Under the pieces are notes generated by a model that made no database searches, had not been told where the DNA came from, and saw only the letters and a program-made list of their open reading frames with translations. The translations under genes were made by a program, and so were the position numbers. Source: JABWBD01 sp040768665 (GTDB lineage: Bacteria; Planctomycetota; Planctomycetia; Pirellulales; Thermoguttaceae). Taken from it: a stretch of DNA of 32,642 nt. The stretch lies in assembly GCA_040768665.1 (NCBI GenBank), contig JAXGMN010000091.1:1-32642 (forward strand), in the 5' to 3' direction. Below are positions 1-7,671 of this stretch, one piece after another (the stretch's first letter is position 1; every line of letters begins with the position of its first letter).

Positions 1-109
1 TTGCGACATGTGCGACTGTTTGGCAAATTGCCTATCGATGCCGCCGCGGATAACTGCCCCCAACCGCCGCCGGCGATTCGCCGACGTCTTCGTCGCAGGG
101 GATTTCGGA

Positions 110-391
110 TTAACCGAACAACCACTGCAGAAGCGATCCAATCGGGTCACTGGGCGGACGCCGGCAGTTGGTTTGCTTTGCGCGATGTGGGCGGCTCCGC
201 GACGATGTGCGGTCTCCGCGCTTGCTCGTCGTCCTGGCGATTTCGCCGCCAAGCAGGAGCGTGGCGACTGCTCCAATGGCCGACAACTCCTCTCCCGACC
301 ACCAACGACCGCACTTGCGGCACTGGACGTTTGCCTTGCTGTGCGCGATGTGGAACCGGCGCCCGCAGACGCAGTGGATTTCACGCGCCAT
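110..391 (-). CDS. small zinc-ribbon-like protein, 93 aa
   Basis: The start is placed at the ATG at 391, which lies 2 bases after the stop of the 57-aa membrane-protein gene; the open frame runs further upstream but through that gene. The N-terminus carries Cys pairs C7/C9 (CVC) and C24/C27 (CRKC) with a histidine between them, a spacing typical of a zinc ribbon or knuckle. The middle (about residues 34-50) is mildly hydrophobic and the C-terminal half is basic. Seen: the Cys pairs and the tight coupling to the upstream gene. Inferred: a small metal-binding protein co-made with the membrane protein. No specific family is recognised. Confidence 0.55.
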   Translation of the reverse strand: MAREIHCVCGRRFHIAHSKANVQCRKCGRWWSGEELSAIGAVATLLLGGEIARTTSKRGDRTSSRSRPHRAKQTNCRRPPSDPIGSLLQWLFG

Positions 392-393
392 GT

Positions 394-567
394 TCAGGAC
401 AGCCCCGAGTAGACATGCCACAGAATCCAGACCACAGCTCCCATCACCAGGAGCGGCAGTACCGACGCGCCCCCAAAGAACACAGCGTCGGTAAACATCG
501 GGACCAACGCGCCGCCGATCACGAGGACCGTAGCGACACCCAGAAAGTCCCCAAAACCGTCGTCCAT
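394..567 (-). CDS. small two-helix membrane protein, 57 aa
   Basis: The ATG at 567 is preceded by AAAGGAG with 6-7 bases of spacing, which decides the start. The product begins MDDGFGDFLG and is almost wholly hydrophobic, with two predicted membrane segments (about residues 9-24 and 34-52) joined by a short loop. The stop at 394-396 is followed 2 bases later by the ATG of the 93-aa zinc-ribbon-like protein, so the two are very likely co-translated. The gene belongs to a group of tiny membrane or envelope proteins seen on both sides of the 1.6-13.7 kb block. No function can be assigned. Confidence 0.6.
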   Translation of the reverse strand: MDDGFGDFLGVATVLVIGGALVPMFTDAVFFGGASVLPLLVMGAVVWILWHVYSGLS

Positions 568-761
568 GGAAGATCTCCTTTCTTAAGAGAAACACCAAAG
601 AGAAACGCCGACGAGCGGGACAATACGATGTTCGAGGCTGAAAAGAGTAGACAACCTTATTCCCACAGGTACCTAATCCAGCCCACACCTGGATCGACCC
701 CATGCCCCTTGTCGGCTCGGGCGATCGCTCGTCGGGCTGTTGCCTTGACACGACCACCCGC

Positions 762-1280
762 TCAAACAAGGCCGGCCTTGAACAGCAAAATCCCTCTTTG
801 GAACAGCGCCCGACTCGTTTGCGGGGAGAACTTGAACACTATGACGGACGCGACAATCAATGCTCCCGGTGCGGCGACGCACGTGATAGTCCGCACGACT
901 CCCGCTTTAAATCGCCGATCCCGCTCCGACTCCTCGCGGGCCATTTCGATCAACTTCACAACCTGTGCCCGCACGCCGGCTCGATCCGCCGCGGATGCAT
1001 CGGGGCCGAGCGTCTCCTTGAGGGTTGTGATGCCCGTCTCAATCACCTCGACCACTCTGCGGCTCAGGCCGCTCTGCTCGGCGACAACGGCCTGGAGTGC
1101 CGCGTACAGGGCCGGCGCCGGCGGATTAGCGAGTTGCAGGAACTTCAAGACCGTCTCCCGGTCCAAACTCTTGCTGCGGAGGTACGCATCCAGGACAGCC
1201 TGAATTGCTCCCGGTCCCGAATCCCAGGGCTTGGGAACTCCCAGCTTCGCTAGCTCTGCAATGGCAGTGTTCACGTTCAT
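762..1280 (-). CDS. membrane-anchored hypothetical protein, 172 aa
   Basis: The frame is open further upstream, but protein-like composition starts at the ATG at 1280 (MNVNTAIAEL). AAAGGG touches that ATG, so the in-frame GTG two codons later, which has better spacing, may be the true start. Residues 1-125 are predicted helical and charged. One membrane segment lies near the C-terminus (about residues 137-157), followed by a short basic tail. A promoter-like motif 94 bases upstream (TGTCACA-N16-CGTA) matches those before the genes at 15865 and 16159. It is divergent from the sigma-like gene at 1626. Function is unknown; a tail-anchored envelope protein is an inference. Confidence 0.6.
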   Translation of the reverse strand: MNVNTAIAELAKLGVPKPWDSGPGAIQAVLDAYLRSKSLDRETVLKFLQLANPPAPALYAALQAVVAEQSGLSRRVVEVIETGITTLKETLGPDASAADRAGVRAQVVKLIEMAREESERDRRFKAGVVRTITCVAAPGALIVASVIVFKFSPQTSRALFQRGILLFKAGLV

Positions 1281-1373
1281 CCCTTTGGCAACATGGTTCT
1301 GGACGATGCAGCCTCTTTTGGGCCACGAGAGAGGCTGAATTTGCCCTGTCCGACCATCGGCTGCTGTCCCTTT

Positions 1374-1400
1374 TACGCGGCGCGCGTCAGGGTTGTGACA
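1374..1400 (-). promoter_or_regulatory. ECF-type promoter motif, copy 1
   Basis: On the minus strand this reads TGTCACA, 16 bases, CGTAAAA. The predicted start of transcription would be near 1367, about 87 bases before the ATG at 1280. The same bipartite motif with identical 16-base spacing occurs at 16238-16264 and 15914-15940. The layout resembles ECF sigma promoters; as I recall, ECF41 factors use TGTCACA-N16-CGTC. Confidence 0.55.
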
Positions 1401-1539
1401 GAAACTTCGGAAGAAAAGTTGCTTCCGGGCGAAGGATGGGCCCGCTGAACGATTTGCAGGAAATCCGTTTTCCGACGCTTTGCCTGCTCGCTCGTTCACG
1501 CCGGGATACCCCTCGCCAAATTCACTTGGTGGGGGCGGG

Positions 1540-1568
1540 TTGACACCCGGCCTTCGAGTAACCAAGAT
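1540..1568 (+). promoter_or_regulatory. possible sigma-70 promoter of the sigma-like/Lon-like operon
   Basis: A perfect -35 TTGACA (1540-1545) is followed after 17 bases by CAAGAT (1563-1568), a weak -10 with three matches to TATAAT. It lies 58 bases before the ATG at 1626, in a divergent intergenic region. The -35 is clear and the -10 is weak. Confidence 0.35.
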
Positions 1569-1625
1569 GAAGCCGAGTTCAGAACAGCGATCTCGACCTT
1601 CTTCTGTGTCGCAAGGTTAGATTCC

Positions 1626-2573
1626 ATGTCGCTCACGCCGGATCAAGTCGAGAGAATCAAGGCCCGATCGCCGGGCTGGAAAGAAGATTGGGGCCAGCTA
1701 TGCGTGGTCCTGCTAGGGGACGACGGTGAGAGTGGGGCCTTGGTCCAAGCTGTCCGCTCATTGCGAATTGGCTGGCCAGATGAATTGGAACGCGACGATT
1801 TCATCGCCGATGTCTTGGCTGCCTATCACCGCCGCGTGCTCACAGGCGGATTGCTTGAAGCATACGACCCGGACAGTGGCAGTGTGGTATCATTCCTGAC
1901 CACGCACCGTGTGCTCCGCGTTGAGGCCATCAAGTATCTCAAGAAACGTGCGATGCGACAATTGTGCTCGTTTGATGACGATCACTTCGCACCGCACGAA
2001 AGACCGAGAGCGAAACCGGATTTGGATGCCGGGATCCGCCCGCTCACGACGTTGATCGCCGGAGTCCAGCAGCAACTCGAGCAGTTGACCCTCGAAGGCA
2101 TCAAGCGGGTCACTCGCCCGGTCGAGCAAGCTGGCCTGCAACTCTACCCGCGATTGGACTGGTCGCAACCGGCGATGAAACCTGTACAGGATCGCCTGCT
2201 GCAGGTACTTTGCTCGGCATCGGACGGTGCTGACCGACTGGCGGCCTTGGCTCGCTCGCACGAGCATGCTGATCAAATGTTTCTGAGCCGGCTGCAACGA
2301 GTCGCGGCCAAAATACACAACAAGGGCAAAGGCGTCCCCGTACGTACGCGAGAACTCCTCGAACAGCGGTTCGCGGATCTGGTTTTTCAGCGAGTCTTTC
2401 TGCCGCTCGATGCCGCGGCGCTCGTGGCGTTGCTGGGAATCACGTCGGCAGATGCTGCTCAGCGACGCCACCGCTATCGCGAGGAGTTGCCGCGGTTGCT
2501 CCCGAGACTCCAGGGCGTCTTCAACGACCTGGTGGAATGCCGTCAAGAAGCATCGAAGGAGAACTCCGTATGA
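1626..2573 (+). CDS. sigma-70-like regulator with an extended linker, 315 aa
   Basis: Residues 55-112 resemble sigma-70 region 2: an acidic DDFIADVLAAYHRR helix, then a YDPDSGS loop, then a FLTTHRVLRVEAIKYLKKR helix. Residues 258-297 resemble region 4, with a LALLGI-type helix-turn-helix ending in a basic RRHRYREELP helix. The roughly 145 residues between them are helical and match nothing I know; a normal ECF linker is far shorter. The start at 1626 has a weak AAGG upstream. The stop overlaps the next ATG (ATGA), so it is first in a translationally coupled set of four. Inference: a divergent sigma or DNA-binding regulator of this module. The alternative is a helical protein of another fold. 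Confidence 0.5.
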   Translation: MSLTPDQVERIKARSPGWKEDWGQLCVVLLGDDGESGALVQAVRSLRIGWPDELERDDFIADVLAAYHRRVLTGGLLEAYDPDSGSVVSFLTTHRVLRVEAIKYLKKRAMRQLCSFDDDHFAPHERPRAKPDLDAGIRPLTTLIAGVQQQLEQLTLEGIKRVTRPVEQAGLQLYPRLDWSQPAMKPVQDRLLQVLCSASDGADRLAALARSHEHADQMFLSRLQRVAAKIHNKGKGVPVRTRELLEQRFADLVFQRVFLPLDAAALVALLGITSADAAQRRHRYREELPRLLPRLQGVFNDLVECRQEASKENSV

Positions 2574-3124
2574 CGCCCGAAGAAATGCCTATTGTCGAGC
2601 CTGTTGCGTCAGTGAGATTCGGCAGTCGCCGGCGGCTGATGGCCCATGTCGAGAAACACTTGATCGAGGGGCGCGATGAGAGATGGCAGCACGTGCTCGA
2701 CGAAAGCCTTCTGCTGGCGGCGCGCCTTGAATATCGCAACGGCCGGCCCGGTCCGGCTCTGGACGCGCTGGCGCGGCGTTACCAGGCGTTCGTAGGCCGT
2801 CGACTTGTTCGACTCTGTGAGCAGGGCCGATCGCACCAGCACTCCTGCCGCTACGCGCACGACCTCTCCGACCTGTCGCAGCAGGCCGTTTCCCAGGTCA
2901 TCGACGCCTGGCCTGAGCAGGAAAAACTGATCATCGCAGCGGCGGCATTTGTCAGAGGGGAGCAAGTCGGGGCGTATAAACTATTGACAGCCTTCCGCCC
3001 CTGGCCTCGACTCTCAGCGAGCGGCCACCGGCGCAAGGGCCGCGAGCGGCTGCGCAACTTGCAGACCATATACCCTCGACGGGTGCTCCAGTTACACGAC
3101 GAACGAGAGAGGAAACGCCCATGA
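2570..3124 (+). CDS. hypothetical protein, 184 aa
   Basis: The ATG at 2570 is chosen because GAAGGAG lies 8 bases upstream and because it overlaps the preceding stop as ATGA. An earlier in-frame ATG at 2537 would overlap the upstream gene by 37 bases. The protein is helical and rich in Arg, Leu and Ala, with no signal peptide or membrane segment. A conserved-looking stretch is RWQHVLDESLLLAARLE around residue 38. The C-terminal 30 residues are strongly basic (GHRRKGRERLRN). Its stop overlaps the next start as ATGA. No family is recognised. Co-translation with the sigma-like and Lon-like proteins suggests a partner or adaptor. Confidence 0.6.
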   Translation: MTPEEMPIVEPVASVRFGSRRRLMAHVEKHLIEGRDERWQHVLDESLLLAARLEYRNGRPGPALDALARRYQAFVGRRLVRLCEQGRSHQHSCRYAHDLSDLSQQAVSQVIDAWPEQEKLIIAAAAFVRGEQVGAYKLLTAFRPWPRLSASGHRRKGRERLRNLQTIYPRRVLQLHDERERKRP

Positions 3125-4008
3125 ACTGGAATCCGGTTCATGCCTTAACAGAAGAACTGGCAGGCATTTCCGTCACCGACGAGCAGGCGTGGCTCGAGTA
3201 CGTGCCGCTCGCGGCGCGACTCGCGGCCTTGGGCGAGCCGGAACCACTGCGGAGATGGCCTGGACTCGCCCGTCCGTTTGCGGACCGCCTCGATGCGATC
3301 CTCATGGAGCGGAGCCAAGAGGGCATTTGGGACTTGCAGCAGTCCGTGGGCAAAGATCTCGCCTTGGCGGTGATCGACGCCCAGGATTTTTCCTGCTTTC
3401 TGAATCGCGAGCAAAGTATCCTCGCCCAGCGAGCGGTCTCCGCGTTGACAGCCTGGATCGACGAGGCTGAACGAACCCCGCTCGACGAGAGCGCAGCGGC
3501 GATGCTGCGGATGTTCTTGCGGCGTTTTCCCCTCCCGGAGGACGATCGACTGGCCGTGGTCGATGCGCCGATGTCTCTTGGCCAAGAAGGGATCATCGCA
3601 GCGGCAGCGCGCCCCTGTCCGACGATCGAGGCGGAGTGGCCACCGCTTTCCCTGCCCGCGGTGCAGCTTTCGGAGGTCTACCAACTCGATGCCGGAAGGC
3701 CCTCGGACCGGATGAAGCGGTGCTTTGGTCGGGACGCGGTGGTGGAAATCCCCCTGCTCGGAAAGCTGGCGGTGAGTCGAAGGGTGGATGACCACTGGCG
3801 GGTCGTCATCGACATCGACCGAGAAGACGGCACCGTACCCGACGTGGAATTGTTGCGACTCGGCCGTTTGCCCGGCCAACCCGCCGACGATGCCCCGGGC
3901 CGTTGGCTTGTCGATGTTCGGCCTTGGGAGCACTTCCAGCGCGAGCGTCTCATGGAGGCGCCCCTAGTGGTCGGATTCCGCAATGGTTATAGGCTGCGCG
4001 TAAAATGA
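3121..4008 (+). CDS. hypothetical protein, 295 aa
   Basis: The start overlaps the upstream stop (ATGA), with AGAGAGGAAA about 7 bases before it. The N-terminal 150 residues are acidic and helical. The C-terminal part from about residue 195 changes to beta-rich sequence (VVEIPLLGKLAVSRRVDDHW, then VVIDIDRED) and ends in GFRNGYRLRVK, suggesting a separate C-terminal beta domain. It is cytoplasmic by composition. The stop overlaps the next ATG at 4005. No family is recognised. Position between a sigma-like and a protease-like gene would fit a substrate, an anti-sigma-like partner or a scaffold, but that is conjecture. Confidence 0.6.
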   Translation: MNWNPVHALTEELAGISVTDEQAWLEYVPLAARLAALGEPEPLRRWPGLARPFADRLDAILMERSQEGIWDLQQSVGKDLALAVIDAQDFSCFLNREQSILAQRAVSALTAWIDEAERTPLDESAAAMLRMFLRRFPLPEDDRLAVVDAPMSLGQEGIIAAAARPCPTIEAEWPPLSLPAVQLSEVYQLDAGRPSDRMKRCFGRDAVVEIPLLGKLAVSRRVDDHWRVVIDIDREDGTVPDVELLRLGRLPGQPADDAPGRWLVDVRPWEHFQRERLMEAPLVVGFRNGYRLRVK

Positions 4009-5843
4009 CGGTGCCTCCCGTGACAGATTGGGCCTGGCTTGGAACGCAACGGCTGGAAGAGGTCGCGCGTAAGGCCGTTCAATCATCCGAACCGGCAACC
4101 TGGTTGAAGGAAGCCTATGCCTGGAGCTATTCGCGGCTCGACGCCCAGCGGCAGTCTCGCCTGCCGCGGCCCATTGCCGCTCCCCGGGGACCGTCGCAAG
4201 GAATGATTCCCGTGCTGGGGGCATCTCTGGCCGGTGCGGGCTGTCTGGGGTTCGTGTCCGTAAGGTTCTCGCCAACCGCCTCGGCTCCGCCACCTGACGA
4301 CACCCACTTCGCCGCTTATCAGGCAGCCAAGGCGGTTGGCGACGCGTTTCGGCGTTTGGAACACGATTTGGGCCACCCTTACGTGGAACTGGTCCTTAAG
4401 CAAGCCGGCGGCGCGAGCGTAGGGCTTTCGGCAGTCATCGCAGCCTTGGTCAGCCTGCTTTCTCTGGCCCCCTATGAAGATTTTGCCGCCACCGGTTGCT
4501 TCGACCCGGAGCAAGGATTACTGCCGGTTGAGCCCGCTACGTTGACAGCCAAGTTGGAGGCGGCCAGGCAATGGGGATACCGGCGGCTCCTCGTCGCGGA
4601 CGGACAGACAGGGATTCCATCAGAGTGCGGGTTGGAAATTGTCGAGATTCCTCGCAACCTCATCTATGCCCTCTTCACGATCCTTCGCCAAATCACCCCG
4701 TCACCAGACAGCCATGCCCTCGCGCGTATCTTGGCGGTGTTCGATCAAGCCGCCGTCCGCGCAGATCCTCGTGATCAGGATCTTGACCGCACCCTGCAGG
4801 TGACCCAAGATTTCGTTAACCCGAATGCTCCCGAACTGGTTCGGCATGTTGCGCACGATATACGAAGTCGGGCTTTGCTCCACGTCGGCCGGACGGAGGA
4901 GGCGGCTGAAGAAAAGGAGCAAGCCGACGCCGCCCGGCCCGCGCCCCTGGAGTTTCCTGCGGGCTGGTTGGGCGATTACCTGAAATGGCATCAGGTCGCG
5001 CATCATACGGTGCTGGCCATCGATCAAGGGCGCTGGGACCATGGCGAGCCGGAGCACGACCTCTTGGACCGGACGCTGGAGCGGCTCTTGGGGGCCATTT
5101 CCGATCGCCAAGCGGGCCCCGAAGAGCTGCTGGCGGCTCTGTTTCTGAGCAATACGCGCGGGCGACGGCTCGACTTCCTGGGGCGATGGCACCGTGATAG
5201 CGACCTGCTCTGCCGAGCATGGGATGATTTGACGCGATTCCGTCCTCTTTGGCCGGGATTGTTTGATTACTGTCGGCAAATCGGGTTGCGAGACAGCGAC
5301 CTGCACCGTCAGGAAAACTGCTGTCTCGACGTATTGGCCAGCTACTGGCACATGAAGGGGCATGTGCCGGACTCGTGGTCCGAAATTGGCCACACGTTTT
5401 GGCCAGAAGGGCCATCCATCGATGTCGAGCAGTTGGGTCCGTTCGACTTGGCAAATCTCCTCCGCTGGAAGGCGATTTCCGGCCAGGAGGTCGGCGTTGA
5501 TCTCCTCGATCGCATCTTGAAGACCGCCTGCGGAACGTTCGAGCGGGCGCAAGGTGCATATCCGTTCTTCTTGGTGTACGAAACGGTTTTGCGGTACAAA
5601 CTGGGAAATGAGTCACAGCAACGCGAGGCGGCGGAGCGAATGACTTGTTCATCATTTTTCTCGCCGGAGCTTCCGGAGACCAGTATTCTGTCTTTGCTTG
5701 CCATGCGATCCGGTTGCATCTTAGATCAATGTGGATACTCACATGCAATACCCGTCGAACCGAAACCAGGCACTGAGTTATGGTCCCGACGCCAGAATCT
5801 TCAAGCCATGCCAGAACTGTTGATTGACCGCTGCCCTTACTAA
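4005..5843 (+). CDS. stand-alone Lon-type Ser-Lys protease domain fused to a helical repeat region, 612 aa
   Basis: Residues 65-205 read like the proteolytic domain of Lon (peptidase S16). GGASVGLSAVIAALVSLL stands where Lon has its catalytic-serine loop, followed by G-x9-LLPV and then LTAKLEAARQWGYRRLLV, matching the Lon GxVLPIGGLKEKLLAA strand-helix. Candidate dyad S138 and K183 are 45 residues apart; in E. coli Lon, S679 and K722 are 43 apart. There is no AAA+ module. Residues 235-612 are helical and TPR-like (ARALLHVGRTEEAAEEKEQ). The start overlaps the upstream stop as ATGA. Inference: a protease acting on a co-encoded or NTPase-delivered substrate. The divergent GGAS in place of DGPSAG leaves activity open. 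Confidence 0.6.
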   Translation: MTVPPVTDWAWLGTQRLEEVARKAVQSSEPATWLKEAYAWSYSRLDAQRQSRLPRPIAAPRGPSQGMIPVLGASLAGAGCLGFVSVRFSPTASAPPPDDTHFAAYQAAKAVGDAFRRLEHDLGHPYVELVLKQAGGASVGLSAVIAALVSLLSLAPYEDFAATGCFDPEQGLLPVEPATLTAKLEAARQWGYRRLLVADGQTGIPSECGLEIVEIPRNLIYALFTILRQITPSPDSHALARILAVFDQAAVRADPRDQDLDRTLQVTQDFVNPNAPELVRHVAHDIRSRALLHVGRTEEAAEEKEQADAARPAPLEFPAGWLGDYLKWHQVAHHTVLAIDQGRWDHGEPEHDLLDRTLERLLGAISDRQAGPEELLAALFLSNTRGRRLDFLGRWHRDSDLLCRAWDDLTRFRPLWPGLFDYCRQIGLRDSDLHRQENCCLDVLASYWHMKGHVPDSWSEIGHTFWPEGPSIDVEQLGPFDLANLLRWKAISGQEVGVDLLDRILKTACGTFERAQGAYPFFLVYETVLRYKLGNESQQREAAERMTCSSFFSPELPETSILSLLAMRSGCILDQCGYSHAIPVEPKPGTELWSRRQNLQAMPELLIDRCPY

Positions 5844-5904
5844 AACCAACTGGCGAGGTCGCTTCGACTTGTGACGATCGTCGGTTTTGAGAGGATGAAC
5901 CAAC

Positions 5905-6966
5905 ATGGACATTGAATCCCGCGTAGCAGGCATTCAGCGAGAGCTGGACTATTTTCGTCCAATCGTGTTAAAAGCCCGTGACTATATGATGTCGGACCCC
6001 GAGGGATCCCTGAACAAGGCCAGGATAGCTGGCGAGGCGCTATGCAAGCGTCTTTACCAGTTGACAAAAGGAACGAACCGCGGAGGGAAGCCTGTCGATA
6101 AGCTCGAGTTTGGGGATCTAATGCATCACCTTCGCGGCCAATTGCCGCCGACGATAGTCGGGCATCTGGAGTACGTTCAACGACTCGGCAACTACGGCTC
6201 TCACGATCATGGCCTAGACGCGCATCCAGCGACGCCCGACGACGCGATCACTTGTCTGCATGCTCTCTCCACGGCGATCGCTTGGTTCTTTCAGGAGTAC
6301 TTCGGTCAGGTCATTAAGTTACTCGACCGTGACGAGCCAGCGGCGGGACGGCTTCCAGGAGGAAGAGAGGAGATCTCGCGACCAGGACACCCGCTCGGAT
6401 TTCTGCCGCCCGACGATATGAAGTCCCAGCAAGAGCCAACGGGCGGAGCGCAACTTCCGCCTCGTGCTTCTGGAATCCGGGTACACCGGGCTCCGAAATC
6501 CCGGCAAGATTTACCGGATACATCCCGACTGCCACCGCGCGGTTCAGATTTCTTTAGGACACTGCCGCTGGAAAGACGTGCAGTAGTCTCACGCGTCATT
6601 GCACTTGCTCAGAAACAGGGTCTCCGAGTTTCCTTTTCCGCACGTGACACTGCAATCAAGATTCGTAACGATGCTCGTTCTGATTTGCTTTGGAAACCGA
6701 CGCTCGCTGTCATAACTGGGGATGGTAATGCGGAGGTTGTTCCTAAGTGGTTAGTTCCAGATCTTGCGGTAATATTCGGAAACGGATCGCTCGCTGAAGA
6801 TGTCTTGAAGCGACTGATTAAGAGACTGCAGCCGCTTCGGGTGCAGCACCCACAGTATCCCACAGCGTACTACTACGCCATCTGCGGAAGGGAAGAGGAG
6901 TTTGTTTCTGCCGTTTTGGAGGTGGAGAAGTCCATTTTGGAGCAACTTCCTAGCCATGATGGCTGA
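5905..6966 (+). CDS. DUF4145/HEPN-like N-terminal domain protein, 353 aa
   Basis: GAGAGG lies about 10 bases before the ATG at 5905, and 61 bases separate it from the Lon-like gene. Residues 1-135 resemble DUF4145 and related HEPN-like helical domains: a KARIAGEALCKRLYQL helix, then an EFGDLMHHLRG segment, then RLGNYGSHD (R93 to H100), the R-x-GN-xx-H pattern. Residues 145-195 are Pro/Gly/Arg-rich linker. Residues 195-353 form a second alpha/beta domain that I do not recognise. Base composition is visibly less GC-rich than the flagellar region, as in the NACHT gene. In phage-defence islands such domains often act as RNA-cleaving or dimerising units; here that is inference. Confidence 0.55.
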   Translation: MDIESRVAGIQRELDYFRPIVLKARDYMMSDPEGSLNKARIAGEALCKRLYQLTKGTNRGGKPVDKLEFGDLMHHLRGQLPPTIVGHLEYVQRLGNYGSHDHGLDAHPATPDDAITCLHALSTAIAWFFQEYFGQVIKLLDRDEPAAGRLPGGREEISRPGHPLGFLPPDDMKSQQEPTGGAQLPPRASGIRVHRAPKSRQDLPDTSRLPPRGSDFFRTLPLERRAVVSRVIALAQKQGLRVSFSARDTAIKIRNDARSDLLWKPTLAVITGDGNAEVVPKWLVPDLAVIFGNGSLAEDVLKRLIKRLQPLRVQHPQYPTAYYYAICGREEEFVSAVLEVEKSILEQLPSHDG

Positions 6967-7130
6967 CCGGAACCTCGATTGCCAACATATCTGCGCTGCC
7001 GCACGCATACGTGTGACAGCGGCGCCAGGCAGTTTATCGTCTTGTCCCAGTGAATTGGTGGACCCCTGCGCATACTTAGCCTCGACAGAGAAAACGCGGA
7101 TACCACGCGGATCGACAGAGAACAACGACC

Positions 7131-7649
7131 ATGACGACCCTGCTCCTTGACGGCGCGATTTCCATGATGTTGGATCGTCGCGTTGCACCGGTCTTGGCAG
7201 CTCGTGGGATTGTTGCACGTGGCTCATCGCTCGATCAGATTATCCACTACCTCCATGAGCAACTTCGGGCGTGGGCGGTAACGGTTCACATCCCCCTTCT
7301 CCACCACGCCCTGCAGGAAGCACTGGCGCGAGGCGTTACTGTGACAGCGGTGGTGCGGCCGGAGGAGTCTCCTGCCGATCGGTATCCGGACCCCAGCACA
7401 CGCAGCTTGTTGGATCGCGGAATGACGCTACGAGGTTTCGAACGCCTACACGCTAAAGGCATTGTCGTGGATGGTTCGCGATGCGGACTGTTCTCTGCCA
7501 ACATCAACCCGTTTTCGCTTCAAAGCAACACAGAATCCGCGCACGTGGAGTGCGGAGTCTTTACGGACCTGGGCTCTTCCTTGCCGCAGGCGTATGCTCA
7601 GTTCATTCAAGAAATGGACCAGCAGGCAACCCATGTCTACCGCCGGTGA
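7131..7649 (+). CDS. phospholipase D-like protein with one HKD motif, 172 aa
   Basis: The PLD catalytic motif HxK(x)4D is present: H107, K109, D114 in LHAKGIVVDG, followed by the FSANINP segment (S122, N124, N126) and an acidic ESAHVECGV strand. A preceding helix-strand unit (ALQEALARGVTVTAVVRPEES) also fits the PLD fold. Length is close to Nuc-type single-motif PLD nucleases, which dimerise to build one active site; bacterial PLD proteins include nucleases and lipases. The ribosome site is weak (GAGAA), so the start is uncertain, and the N-terminal 35 residues look atypical. The next gene starts 22 bases downstream. A nuclease effector is the likeliest role by context. Confidence 0.65.
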   Translation: MTTLLLDGAISMMLDRRVAPVLAARGIVARGSSLDQIIHYLHEQLRAWAVTVHIPLLHHALQEALARGVTVTAVVRPEESPADRYPDPSTRSLLDRGMTLRGFERLHAKGIVVDGSRCGLFSANINPFSLQSNTESAHVECGVFTDLGSSLPQAYAQFIQEMDQQATHVYRR

Positions 7650-7671
7650 AAGTCACCAGAAAGGAAGTCTT

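Larger units (their letters stand above)
1281..1625. other. divergent intergenic region
   Basis: 345 bases between the leftward 172-aa gene and the rightward sigma-like gene. Beyond the ECF-type motif for the left gene and a possible TTGACA promoter for the right operon, no gene, repeat or RNA was seen. Open frames crossing it look like low-complexity shadows. Confidence 0.5.

Noticed and set aside
724..750. Fourth possible copy of the ECF-type motif (TGTCAAG-N16-CGAT, minus strand)
   Set aside because: It mismatches in both boxes (-35 end and CGAT for CGTA) and lies more than 150 bases from the ATG at 567. It was not counted with the three good copies.
1..1203. 400-codon rightward frame at the left edge
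   Set aside because: It is Arg/Pro/Ser-rich without motifs and antisense to three leftward genes with better starts and domain character.
4701..5748. Two long leftward frames inside the Lon-like gene
   Set aside because: They are shadows of the 612-aa gene, with low-complexity composition and no ribosome site.
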